Shown in pieces: positions 32,040 through 43,263 of a stretch of 64,000 bases of DNA. Origin of the DNA: Nectonema munidae. Its lineage: Eukaryota; Nematomorpha; Nectonematoida; Nectonematidae. Each line of letters opens with the position of its first letter. Position 1 is the first letter of the stretch. Below the pieces are notes generated by a model, which searched no databases, was not told the origin of the DNA, and saw nothing but the letters and a program-made list of their open reading frames with translations. Made by a program: the position numbers and the translations under genes. The stretch is taken from contig JAUIRK010000891.1 in NCBI GenBank assembly GCA_030549495.1, positions 643,501 through 707,500 on the forward strand, read 5' to 3'.

Positions 32040-32840
32040 CTATGTATATTTTAAGTAATGGGCTTTTCATATTGAAAATGTTGATGTGAATACAAAAGCT
32101 TCCATTTTAGTATTGGTTCTATGTTATCACTTTGTTCTAGTAGTTTTATAGAATCAATGATTTCTGGATCAGTCATCTGAGCAAAAGTCTCTTCATTGTC
32201 GCCAAAGCTAAAAACTCTTCTGAAGTCATCACTGAAGAAGAGTCAATATTGACTTTAATTGCCGTTTTTTAATTAATACATTATTGTTGACTCACTAACT
32301 TCATCATTTTTGTTATTTAATTCTGGATATCCATGATTTCGTTCAGGAAGGAGACCAGTGTGATGGCAGCAGTTTGAAGTGGTGAATGATTTTACAGAGT
32401 TCCAATGTGTTTTGATTTATCTAATATCTTCATCTTGATATTTTAATCACTAGTCTTGTCTGGCTGAATCTGATCTAACAGTTCTTGCTTCTTAATTGCA
32501 AGTGAGAAGTCATTGTCAGTGGGAGGAAATACACTACTCAGATTGTTGGATATTATGTGCTCAGGCGCTTTGTCCATTATCACTAAAAATTTTCTTTGTT
32601 AAGCGGCATTTTTATCAAAACTTTTATTCAATTCTTAGAAGTAGTCCAGTTCAACCAAGCTCTTTTATTAGAATTGTTATCAACAAAATGTTTGTATTCA
32701 AAATTATTAAAACCTCTAGGTTTGGGAACTTTGCCAATAACAAGAGGACACAACTTTTCGCTCTCATCAGCATTACACGCTAGTTTTAACGTAAGTCTTC
32801 TTTCTGCTTTCTGATGGTACTCGGACAAATGTTCGGTCAC
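32040..32840 (-). pseudogene. Tigger/pogo transposase fragment
   Basis: Read on the minus strand, RRLTLKLACNADESEKLCPL, VIGKVPKPRGFNN and NKRAWLNWTTSKN match the DDE_1 domain of Tigger/pogo transposases (compare LLCCNADGSEKLPPLVIGK, recalled). Further downstream HWNSVKSFTTSNCCHHTG matches the conserved AWN.VS..TI.NCF.HAGF block. A C-terminal acidic stretch (ETFAQMTDPEIIDSIK) follows to about 32040. The N-terminal DNA-binding domains and first catalytic Asp are missing, and several stops are present. It is close upstream of POMK but unrelated to it. Confidence 0.75.
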
Positions 32841-33995
32841 GTTTTTGATATCTTGGCTAAAATAGTTTATAATACATAGTGTTTCTATGTTTAAAAGTTA
32901 TATTGAAGCCAAGTTGTATGATACACAATAAAATTGTTATGGCCATGAATCGAAGAAATTTTATTAATACTAAAGTACAATTGTGTTTACCCGTAACTAA
33001 AACAGAGCGACATTTAGAAGACAGAGTTAAGCTAGCCAGTATAAGAAGAAATAGTTCTACATTTCATGGCGGTAAGCTGGTTTTTGCGAAAAATCGCAAT
33101 GACAACCCATATTATAACTTAGTGAATAAAAATCTCGATAATTTTTCATAATTATATTATAAATTAATTTCACTTGATTTTCCACCAAGAATTGACACCA
33201 CTAGATGTCCAGCTTAAAAATTTCCTCCTATTGGAGTGAAACTTCTCAATGTGATACAAGAAACCATTATATAATATATCTATACCCTCTTAATCTATCT
33301 AAAATCTAACAAACTTACCTAATGCTAAAGCACGTTGATAATGAACAGTCGTTTAAAGATGAACAACCTCTTTATACCTTTTCTCAAATAACGAGACGTA
33401 AATCTTTTTTGAAGAACACGGCTTCCAATTCCCCCTTTTGAAAAATAACGCTTCTAGTTTCACCATTTTGAAAAAAAACTGCTCTCAAGTAACAAAATAA
33501 AATGAAAAAATTCACTTATATTGTTTCATCATTATATTCATCAATAAATCAGTTTATGGGTTATTTTTAGTTAATTAAATTTATTTAGTTAGTGCGGTTA
33601 GGACATCAATATAATTAATTTTAAGGCTCTTTTAAACACTTTGGAACATAAATTATGTCAGTATTCATTATTATTCAAAATTAGATTAGTAATTTTCAAA
33701 ATATGAAACTTCAGTTATTTACCATAAATTTTTACTCACAAGAAAGTAAACTCAAAATTTATTATTCAAATTAATTTTAAATTTATGTTAATTATTTATA
33801 GACTATTATTTTTAAGACTTTTTTTTTAAATTTATTTTACTATTAAAAATTAAATTAAATCAATTTTTATATTTAAAATTGAAATTTTAAAAGGATTAAA
33901 TGATCCAAAATTTTTATTTAATTGAGGTAAGTATTTGATCATCACGAATATTTTCTGCCGCAATATGTTTCTGCTACGACTGAAAAATTCGTATA
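32841..33995. other. Mostly featureless stretch with one unexplained frame
   Basis: A plus-strand frame at 32939-33151 reads MNRRNFINTKVQLCLPVTKT, then RHLEDRVKLASIRRNSSTF and ends NPYYNLVNKNLDNFS. Its composition is protein-like, but I do not recognise it and see no splice context. The remainder is AT-rich. Confidence 0.3.
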
Positions 33996-34032
33996 CCTTT
34001 AACGAGCAAAAAGGGTCAATTGACTGACCCTA
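33996..34032 (+). mobile_element. Solo piggyBac terminus of the element 2/3 family
   Basis: CCTTTAACGAGCAAAAAGG followed by GGTCAATTGACTGACCC aligns with the left end of element 2 and the 5' end of element 3. The spacing is the same: the palindrome is about 18 bp inside. No TTAA precedes it. No transposase follows, and the R1-A element begins 80 bp later. It may be the remains of a non-autonomous copy. Confidence 0.55.
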
Positions 34033-34479
34033 ATACGTTTTTTCTCAAACTATACACCAAATGTGTATATTATATAATAAAGTTTTCTCAAAAAAGGAAC
34101 CCGAAGCTCACATTAACCCTATTAGTGTTTGGGGGCGTAAAACGCCCCCCCCCCTTCACTAAAAATTAATTGTACAAAATTGGCTGAATCATATCCCTTC
34201 AAACTTCATGACTTTTCCTAAAATCGCTAGTTGCATCTTTTGATACCATTTTCATGGTAGTTGAATGAATCGTTCACGTCCAAAACTGTCAATAAAAATA
34301 AAAAAAAATCAGCAAAATTTTGACATTATCTGTAGTTAACCTTATACTTAGGATATATATATATTATATACTACCTTGAAAATTTATAATTATATGTACA
34401 GTTTTGAACGCATAACATTTTATATATTTAATTTTTTCAATAATAATCATGGCCACTTTTTAGAAAATGTCAATCAAAA

Positions 34480-35400
34480 TTTTAATTAATCAGAAATATA
34501 TCTAATAAAATATTTCTTCAAATTTTACATAAAATATATGTTTTTATACTAAATCGGCCATGCTGGTTTCATTTTTTACATTCAGGATGTGAAAATATAC
34601 CTATAAGTGTTAATCATATTTGCCGTTTACTTCTAAAAATTGTCCCCAAAATATTCATTCAAATTTTACATAAAATATGTTTTATACTAAATCGGCCATG
34701 CTGGTTTCATTTTTGGACCCATTTTTTACATTCAGAATGTGAAAATACCTATAAGTGTTAATCATATTTGCGTTTAACTTCTAAAAATTGTCTCCAAAAA
34801 CATTCATTCACATTTTAAAATGAAATATATGTTTTTATACCAAATCGATTATGCTAGTTACATTTCTGGGCTCAGTTTTTGCTTTTTGAAAATATCTGCA
34901 AGCGTAAATAAAATATGCGGTTTAAGTTTAAAAACTGTTTTCAAATATATCTCAAATTTTATATAAAATATATATTTTTATACCAAATCAACCATGCTAT
35001 TTCATTTATGGACTCAATTTTTGCTGTTGGATTTCAAAATACCTATAAGTATCAATCTAATTTGCGTTTAGTTCTAAAATTTGTTTTCAAAAATATTGAT
35101 TCAAATTTTACATGAAATATATGTTTTTATACCAATTCAACCATGATAGTTTTATTTCTGAAATCAGTTTTTGCATTTAGTGGTTTTAAATGTCTGAAAG
35201 TGTCAATCAAATGTTCGATTTACTTTTAATATCTACAGAAATATTTTTCATATTTATGTCTGTTTTAATACCAAATGAAAGATACTAGTTTCATTTTTGG
35301 ACCCAGATTTGGTATTTATGGTTTTAAAATATATGATAGCTTCAATCAGATGTGCGGTTTACTTCTAGATACTGTCTTCAAAAATATTTTCAAATCACAA
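34480..35400 (+). repeat. Tandem array of about six ~145-bp units in R1-A
   Basis: The marker TATGTTTTTATACCAAATCG or a variant recurs near 34540, 34677, 34828, 34970, 35120 and 35259. Each is followed by CATGCTGGTTTCATTTTTGG-like sequence and TGTCAATCA. Units have diverged to different degrees, which argues for an old array. Shorter versions exist in R1-B (about 48290-48560) and R1-C. Confidence 0.7.
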
Positions 35401-35877
35401 TTATCATTTAACTAAGATGGGTAGGAAATCAAAAAATTTAGAAGATTTATCAAAAATGGCACATATGCCAATATGTGAGAATTTATTCACTATCAGGATA
35501 TTTTTTAATTTAAATTGAATTTGTTCATCTTTTTCCTTTTTCGTCAAAGAGATAATTTTTTTATGAAGAACATGGAAAACTTTTTGTATTTGAACAATGA
35601 TCATCACGAATCATACATCAGAAAAAAAACCTTTGAACTCAGATTGGTTGACAAATATTCAGGCCAGATAATAAAATACACGATACTGATATAAAAGCCT
35701 AAGATCATCAAGAAGATTCTTTAATCAGAATGCTTTGAGAGGAAAAAATCTGTTCAAAATAGATCCTTATAAAAATTTTTTTCAAACACATATTGAAGAA
35801 AATAAATTTCTAATGAAAAAAGAGCTAGCAAAAAAAGGATCATCATAGAATGAATAGCAAAATTACATACTGTAAAG

Positions 35878-36327
35878 CAGTGTTTCCGAACCAGGGGTCC
35901 ATGGAAGAATTTGAAGGGGTCCATGGAAATTCTACTTCATACTACTTATGCTGAATCTCCTTAAATATACTTCTATTTTCCAAATCAATATAAATATATA
36001 TATTTAGAGCTTTTTTAAATAAATATTTTCTTCCCTTTTCTAAAGTTTCATATTTTCAATGTTTATATATCCTTTTTATTAGTTACAATATTTTTGAAAA
36101 ATTTATATTTTAATTGAAAAAAAAAATTTATTCACATTTTTTGTCAGGCTTTACGATTTCTCTGATTTCATATGAATAAGCATACGATTTAATCAGATGA
36201 CTACAATCATTTTTTGCATAAAAATCTTTGATTAATTTTGTTGGCTCAAACTATTCAGTTGTAGGGGTCCACAGGTAAAAAGTGACTGAAAAAGGGGGAA
36301 CGGGATAAAAAAGGTTGGGAACCACTG
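35878..36327. mobile_element. hAT MITE with perfect 8-bp TSD, inserted in R1-A
   Basis: The ends are CAGTGTTTCCGAACCAGGGG and GGTTGGGAACCACTG. The flanking 8-mer ctgtaaag is identical on both sides (35870-35877 and 36328-36335). The paralogous site in R1-B (49446-49453) carries a single ctgtaaag with no insert, and R1-C is also uninterrupted at the equivalent place. This makes the insertion and its boundaries certain. No coding capacity. Confidence 0.92.
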
Positions 36328-37045
36328 CTGTAAAGTATAGAAGATATGACGTAGAGACTACGAGCCGATAACAGTATCGAGATACCTAATTTACTGACAA
36401 ATGAAATATTTTGATTGAATTAAACACCTAAAATTGGTTTATTAAATAAATTAAAAAAATAATTACCAAGGAAATACTGCGAAGAGAATTTATTTTGAAG
36501 TTTATATATTTTACATTGATTTACAGGTTTAATCGATTTTTGACAGGTTTTATTGATTTAATAAAAAATGAACATCACCATTAAATTCTACATACTTGGA
36601 ATATATAAAATCTTTTTATAAGAATAAAAAGTTTAATTTTGACATGGGCTGTCATATTTAAATTATTTTTTGTTAGGTTTGACTGATATTTATAAAAAAA
36701 GGAATATCACCAGTAAACACAGCGTACTTTAAAATGGGTATATGTGTGTAAAAAACATTATAATTATTTATAAAAAGTTTCTTTTTTAGATTAGCTATAT
36801 CAATTTTTTGACAGGTTTGATTGTTTTTCATAAAAAATGAATAACATCACTGAATTCAGCATACTTGAAAATGGGTATATATGTGTAAAAAACTTTATAT
36901 AATTATTTATAAAAAGTTTCTTTTTTAGATTAGCTATATCAATTTTTTGACAGGTTTGATTGTTTTTCATAAAAAATGAATAACACCACTGAATTCAGCA
37001 TACTTGAAAATGGGTATATATGTGTAAAAAACTTTACATAATTAT

Positions 37046-37651
37046 TTAGATAAAAAGAACCTGTATTTTGTTTGATTTTTTAAGATTACTTGAATTTTAC
37101 GAGGAAAAAAGTTTCTCAATAAAAAACTAAATATATAACATTTTATTTGAAACAATTTAAACATAGATGTTTGGAACAGGTTCCGAACACAAAATTTACA
37201 CACCTGATATATTTTGTTTTGGTTTTGTTTTTTTACAGAGAAAGCATCGTTTTCTCTGTGCGAAGGAACTTGTTTCTGAATCAGCTAAGCTGATACAACT
37301 AGTGGGACATTTTCAAAAAAATTTCGACATGATTGGGCCGCATCCGATTTCTAAAAAAAATCAGACAAAAATTCAAGAATAATTTGGTCTATTTGAGCCT
37401 CATAAATAAAAGAAAAATCAAAGGGTAAAAAATGAAACAAATGTCAATATATGATTGATTTTTAATATTCAAAAAGAGATAGTAATTCGCCAAAAAAGAT
37501 CAAATTCAAAGACGATTTTAAAAAATGATAATAATAATATATTGACCAAACTTTAAAATTTTTATAATGTAATTGTTGATAAAAATTGATATTTATATAA
37601 TTTAAGAAAAAATCTCATTTTTCTTCGCGAGCCGCGTGTTGGACACCCCTG
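37046..37651 (-). mobile_element. hAT remnant with one clear terminus
   Basis: Read inward from 37651 the sequence is CAGGGGTGTCCAACACGCGG, a classic hAT/Charlie-type end (compare CAGGGGTGTCAAACTCGCGGC, recalled). An open stretch at 37167-37382 with AKELVSESAKLIQLVGHF is not recognised as transposase. The other terminus was not found; this debris has replaced the right end of R1-A and abuts the truncated piggyBac element 3. Confidence 0.55.
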
Positions 37652-37699
37652 AGCTAATGTAAACATAAGGTTTGGATATTTTTATTTCTACACTCCATT

Positions 37700-39298
37700 G
37701 AAAGGTTCTCAGGCAGATTCAATAAAAATTCTTGAAAAGTTTGTGATACTAATTTCTTTACCCAAGATGAAAGAGTTTAGGCCACACATATCAAAAATAT
37801 TGAAAATTACTGACATTGTCCATCTCCTTGTTGAAGGTCTTGTTGTATAAAACTTCATAATTTGATCACTTGTATCCACTCCTCCTCTGCTAAATTTGTA
37901 ATTCAATATAACATCCATATGGATTGTTTTCTTCTTTCAAGTTGAATCATCATGTAAAAAGGATAAGAGATAAACAACTTTATTTTTTTTGCTTTGTACG
38001 CATGTAGTATTACGTGTTCGCCATAAATCATCGCCGAGTCCACCAAATTCAAAGATTTAGCTTTTCCCATTAATTCCTCCGGGATTTCTTTTCTATGTGA
38101 TCTTATTGTACCAAGAAGAGATGTTTTGAATTTTTTAAGCTCCAAATCAAGAGGCAAACTTGTGAAAAAGTTATCTTTTGTTATATTCATTCCCAAATTT
38201 TCCTAAAGGTTTAGATATATTCTCCTCTCTACAAGTGTAAGGAAATCCATTTATCACATAACGATTTTTAAAATATGATAACAGCTAAAATTTAACCCCA
38301 AATTTCCATGGGTAAGCAGGCATGTATTGAGTGAATTTGCATCGAGACTTGCAAGATAGCAATTGCTCAATGGTACAGTATCCCATTAAAAGATAACATT
38401 TCATACAGTTCTGAATGTAATTCTTCTATATTTCTATGATCAGACAGAACTTATCATTCTTTCTAGTTCTTTCTCGGAAATTTCTGTCATCAAACTTCAG
38501 ATATTTTTTTATTGCCTCAAATTTATTGCGACTCATTTTCAAAAGTAATTTTCATATTCTTGCGAGTTGAAAAGTTCTCTGCTAAAAATTCCACTCGAAA
38601 AGTTCCTAAGTGGTTTGTTTACCTTTGACTTTCAAAACACCTCCGAAGAACCACAGGTCAATAAAATCACTGACTTCATCAAATGACAAATCAAAAGATG
38701 AGTCTTCTTTTCTTTTGTCCTCTAAAATAGTATACTTGATTCTCACACTATCAGTAACTTTTTGAAACCATGCCCACTGGGTTCAACCCTCGTAAGTTGA
38801 AATTTGAAGGACCATCTTCTTTTCTCAACAAGTTTAATTTTTGAGTTTTTTAGAAAAAGCGTTTTTCATCCAGCGTGTTTTATCTTTTGAAGCAAATTCT
38901 TTTTATTTTTCAAAATTCAAGCAAGCTTATCATTTACTTCACAATCACTTAAAGAACTCATTTTCAAAATTTCACTTATAGTAGTTTTATCGAAACTATC
39001 ATCAAGTACATCTTTTGCTTTTGAAATGTGAGCCATTATAAAAACAAAGTACTGAAGTGAAGAGTAAGAGTAAAATAGTAATGAAGAAATTGTAAAAAAA
39101 AGTAACTACACTTTTTGGATTTCAAAAAAGAATTGAAAATATTACAATGTGTTTATTTACTCCAAAACATCAAAAGATATCATATAAAGATATGCTAAAA
39201 GTTATAATATATAAAATCAAAATGGTCAATTGACTCAACACCCAAATAAAAGTTTTAAAGGTTGATATAGGTCAATGATCCACTTGGTCGTTATAGGG
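37700..39298 (-). mobile_element. piggyBac element 3, 3'-truncated
   Basis: The 5' end read inward from 39298 is CCCTATAACGACCAAG, with TTAA at 39299-39302. It is nearly identical to the left end of element 2. GGTCAATGATCC (39270-39281) lies 17 bp inside, and GGTCAATTGACT lies at 39224-39235. The other end is missing: the coding region stops at about 37700, next to a hAT terminus at 37651. Confidence 0.8.
37709..39036 (-). pseudogene. piggyBac transposase (element 3), broken and lacking its tail
   Basis: The start MAHISKAKDVLDDSFDKT is at 39036. Decayed blocks include SRCKFTQYMPAYPWKFGVKF and FPYTCREENISKPLGKFG, then NITKDNFFTSLPLDLELKKF, LLGTIRSHRKEIPEEL and SRGGVDTSDQIMKFYTTRP with RRWTMSVIFNIFDMCGLNSF. 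The second catalytic position (KDNFF) and third (GGVD) are visible; the first lies in a scrambled stretch near 38330-38420. Several stops and frame changes occur between 38200 and 38990. The cysteine-rich tail is absent, so the copy could not bind its ends even if repaired by chance. It is closest to element 2 by terminal sequence. Confidence 0.85.
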
Positions 39299-39302
39299 TT
39301 AA

Positions 39303-42300
39303 TGATCTTAGTAATTAATCTTAGTAGTGGAAGTTTTAACCTTAAGGGTGAATGAATAGTAGTTTGTATTATAAATTGAATACACTTTTTCTTTAAAATT
39401 AAGACTTTGTTGGGAAACTCTCAACCCTGGACTCACGATTTTGACAGAACCGTGATGTCTAAAAAAATGAATTGGGAACGACACACAATTTTTAACTCTT
39501 ATTGAAAATAAAGAAAAAAATAAGTATGAATGTATTTTAGTTAATTATATATTTTGCTAGTCAGTTGGTTCTTTATTGAATTTTATAAAATTTTTAAGCT
39601 TTCGACAAATAGGATTCCCAGTTAGTTTTTATTATAGGGCCCCAAATCAAACGTGAAATTTATTATGTTTTAATTATTATTTTCTTGTATTTAAATCGTA
39701 GACATCAGTGTTGTTCAAATATTCATTCGAGGACCACTCAGTATTTTCCGTGCCCCATTTGTCGTTCCCATGAATCAGTTTGGGAAAAAAGAATCATTTA
39801 TCAAAATATTTAAAGAACATGGGAAAATAATGTCATCTAAGAAAAGAATACGATTTGCTAACTGTACATGTGAAAAGCTCAAGACTTTACCAACACTAAT
39901 CAAGCCACGATTCATCTGTTAAGCCACATCCTGATGAACGCTTCATACTACAAAGAACTAAAATCTTGTTTTTTTCTAGCTATTTCAAAATAATGCAATG
40001 CATTTCAATTTTAGAACTAGTTAGAATAAAAAACATTTATTTTACCTTTTATTCTATTCTTATTATCGGATCAAAGAGCTGAACATTGGCAAATTTTTTG
40101 AAATTTTAATTTTTTTCAAACAAATTAAAAATTAAGATTCCGAAGAATTTTTAGATTTCGGTAAAAAGTCACACCCTGCAATAACGTTAAAATTTAGTGA
40201 GATTCACACACACAAGAAACACTTATTCTTTTAAAATCGATATAAGAAAAATGGGCTCTAAAACATCGAAATCATGAATTCAAAGAATGTATGGAGTGCA
40301 AAAGAGTGTGCATTGTGCAAGCTGGTAAGCAGAGAAATGCAGGATGCTGTGATTAACACAATTCTCGAAAGAAGGCGATAAATCACAAAGAAAGAGCTCG
40401 CTCTCTTCATAAAACACTACAACAATGGAATTGAGAGTTCTGCAAAGCTCCGCGTTCCGCACTTCTCCTATAAGCATTCATTTCTTTTATTCATCGATGT
40501 GAATGGAAGTCAGGATAACCTGTGCTATTTCTTTATTGCATACTGAGGATTGAAAATCGAAAATTCATACCTTTCCTTGATCTTTCTCTGCCAACCTTTA
40601 TATTATACCATAAGAGTTATTTCATTATAAACAATAAATTTAAATTCTAAATGGATTGTATATGTACTATTTTATTTCTTATTTTCAATTAAATTAACAA
40701 TTTTTGAAAAGTAAAAAATATTCTTATTAACCTATATATAGTTATATAGTTTTTTATTTTTCAAATATAAACGTAAATATGATTCTGATTTGTAACCAGT
40801 ACATTAGTTATGTTTCATTTAGTTACAACTAACCCAGAAGTGTTACGCATACGTACCGAGCAAAGAATGCAACCCTCAAGATGATTTCATCGGGCCCGTT
40901 AAATATTTTTCTTTGTAATAATGTGATTCTGACTTATAACAAATTAGGTTCGCAGAGATTGATAAAATGAACGGGAAATTCATCCAAATTCTTAATCCTT
41001 ATTTTGCCAACCTTGAATAATATTCTTAAAATTAAGTAGTAGCGAAAATAAAATGCATTTATTTGTTGCAAAAATATTTTCGCTTTGGCGGTTCAAACAT
41101 ATTAAGTATTTTTTTCACGAATGAACAATACTAAATCAAAAAATCGCTCAAGTTTAGCTGATACTAAATTTTGATGAACAAAATATGGCCTTGATATATT
41201 TATCAACAGACCGAGAGGACAAACGTGTCTAGTCATTTTTAAATCGAATGCTAAGAGTTTCTAAATCATTTAATCTTAAGGCAGAATGGATATTCTATTA
41301 ATTCAACATTTATACTTATTATGTATGTGCGTTTTATAATTCTTATTTTTAACACACTTAAAATTGAAGTCAATGGTGACATAAAATATATAATGAAAAT
41401 AGACGTAATAAGATCCTATTAAAGGAAATGAAGGACTGGGTTTTTATTAGTTTTGATTAAAAGTAAAAAAAATGAAAAAAATTTATTATGCGAAACTTTC
41501 TATGATTTGCATATTTTAAATACTTTTAAAAATCGATTCTCATTGGCCGGTTGATCTAAAGCGAAAAGGGCAATATGAGCCATCATCTAGTTTAAAGAAG
41601 ATTCGAAAATAATTTATATTTCAAATTAACAAAACTCAAATAAAAATTACTTTAAGTCAAAAAAGAGGGATAGAAAATAATTTGATTGTCAAAATGGACA
41701 AAACTCACTCCAAAAAATAACCAAAATAAAAGTAAGAACACTTTGAATTTGATTATGTTTACGAATGAGAAATAAAAACCCGTTTTAATGGATTGGAAAA
41801 GGCCCATGAAAAATATCAAAACACTTTTAAAATAATGAAAAAGTTTATTTCAAAAACAGAGGCTCGTATAAAATAAAATTTAGAATATTTTGAAAATGAA
41901 GATTTACTGTAGTTGTATGAGAAGGCTGTGTTTGAAAATGCATGTACTTGTAGAACATTTTGATACTATAAGCTAGTCGCAACTAAAATAAATAGGATTT
42001 TAGAAAGAGGTTTCCAGAGTAATGCAATCATAAAAGAAAGAAAATTTTTTTATCAAATAAATATTTACTCCGTGTGGTCACTTATTTTAAATTTTTGTTC
42101 AGATAAAAATATCAACATAAAGAATACATTTTTTTTATAACTTACATTGAGTAAAAATCATATAAAAAACATTTTCAAGATTGTAAGCCGTATGCAATAC
42201 ATTTCGTTAATGTTTGAGGATTTATCTTAGATTAAATGTAGCAGGAAAAACCTTTTCAACACATGTAGATTAAATACGATTATACCAAAGTAAGGATATA

Positions 42301-43263
42301 ACAATAAAACATACTTTTTTTGTAGCAAAGTGCTTCAAGTTGTGAAGTCATAAAAAATATATACAAAAGTTAGGTGATTGGATTATGTGGGATGTTTAAA
42401 CTTTGGGTGTACTCTTGTGGGCAAAATTTCCCTAGATGAAATTTTTGCGAGAAACTCATGGGTGAAAATTATGTAGCACCCATAAAACACGTATTTAAAA
42501 GCTTCTGTCCCTTACTCACCAATGAAATAGGAATCAAGGGAAACTCAAGAACCCGTAACGCATTTCATCCAAAAAAGAGCAGAGAAAATTAAGTAATTTA
42601 CCACAAAATTAGCGTCTGTTTTAAATATAAAAATCCCATTAAAAAAGAAAGCAGACGATTAGTCTTAAAAATTCTGATTCTGAAAAGCCTTAAAATCAAG
42701 AAATCTTATGTGCAATATAAAAATGTTGGTGGGATCAAATGGATTATATAATAGAAGAGTTTTGTAAATGAGGAAATTTCGTAAAAAGATGAATCGAGAA
42801 ATTGATCTTCATCTTTTCACAATTCACTAAATGGAGAAAAGCCGTTCCATTTAGTGAGGATAAAGACATCAAATGAGTTTGATATATTAACATTTAAATT
42901 TTCTCAGATATGAAGTTTCTATGTCCCATAAAAATCAGTAAAATTAGTTTTAAAAAGACTGAGCCTTAACACTTTCAGACACTAGTTTTCGAAAATTACA
43001 CCTGTTTTATTTTTAAATGATTTTTCATATAACTTCCGGGAAGAGATTTTTACTTCATCGAGAACTGGTGGCCCATTGTAGCTGAAAGCGTAAAGGAGAT
43101 TTTCTCCATTTCTCAACGATAGCCGAACATTTGCATACGAGACATTTGGGTCAAAATGTGACAAATTAGGATTATAAAAATTTTTTTCATTTATTTTATA
43201 AAATTTACCTTTATCTCACTATATGATTTGCTCTTATCTATCTTTCCTGTTATATATATATAT
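39303..43263. other. Four-kilobase stretch with little recognisable content
   Basis: CAGTGTTGTTCAAATATTC at 39706 resembles a hAT terminus without a partner. A slightly GC-richer patch at 40270-40500 has short frames but no recognisable protein. A minus-strand frame at 42982-43164 (VSYANVRLSLRNGENLLYAF, then NGPPVLDEVKISSRKLYEKS) is protein-like but unidentified. The rest is AT-rich with no visible function. Confidence 0.4.

Larger units (their letters stand above)
34117..37045 (+). mobile_element. R1 copy A: non-autonomous piggyBac-type element, right end lost
   Basis: TTAA at 34113-34116 is followed by CCCTATTAGTGTTT and then the palindrome GGGGGCGTAAAACGCCCCC (34131-34149). Spacing matches the piggyBac left-end layout. 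The body carries about six tandem units of 137-151 bp between about 34480 and 35400 (marker TTTTTATACCAAATCGACCA, diverged), and a near-perfect 139-bp duplication at about 36760-37035. It is homologous to copies B (47897) and C (55099, reversed). A hAT MITE is inserted at 35878-36327. Similarity to copy C ends near 37045, so the right terminus is lost. No coding capacity was seen. Confidence 0.7.
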
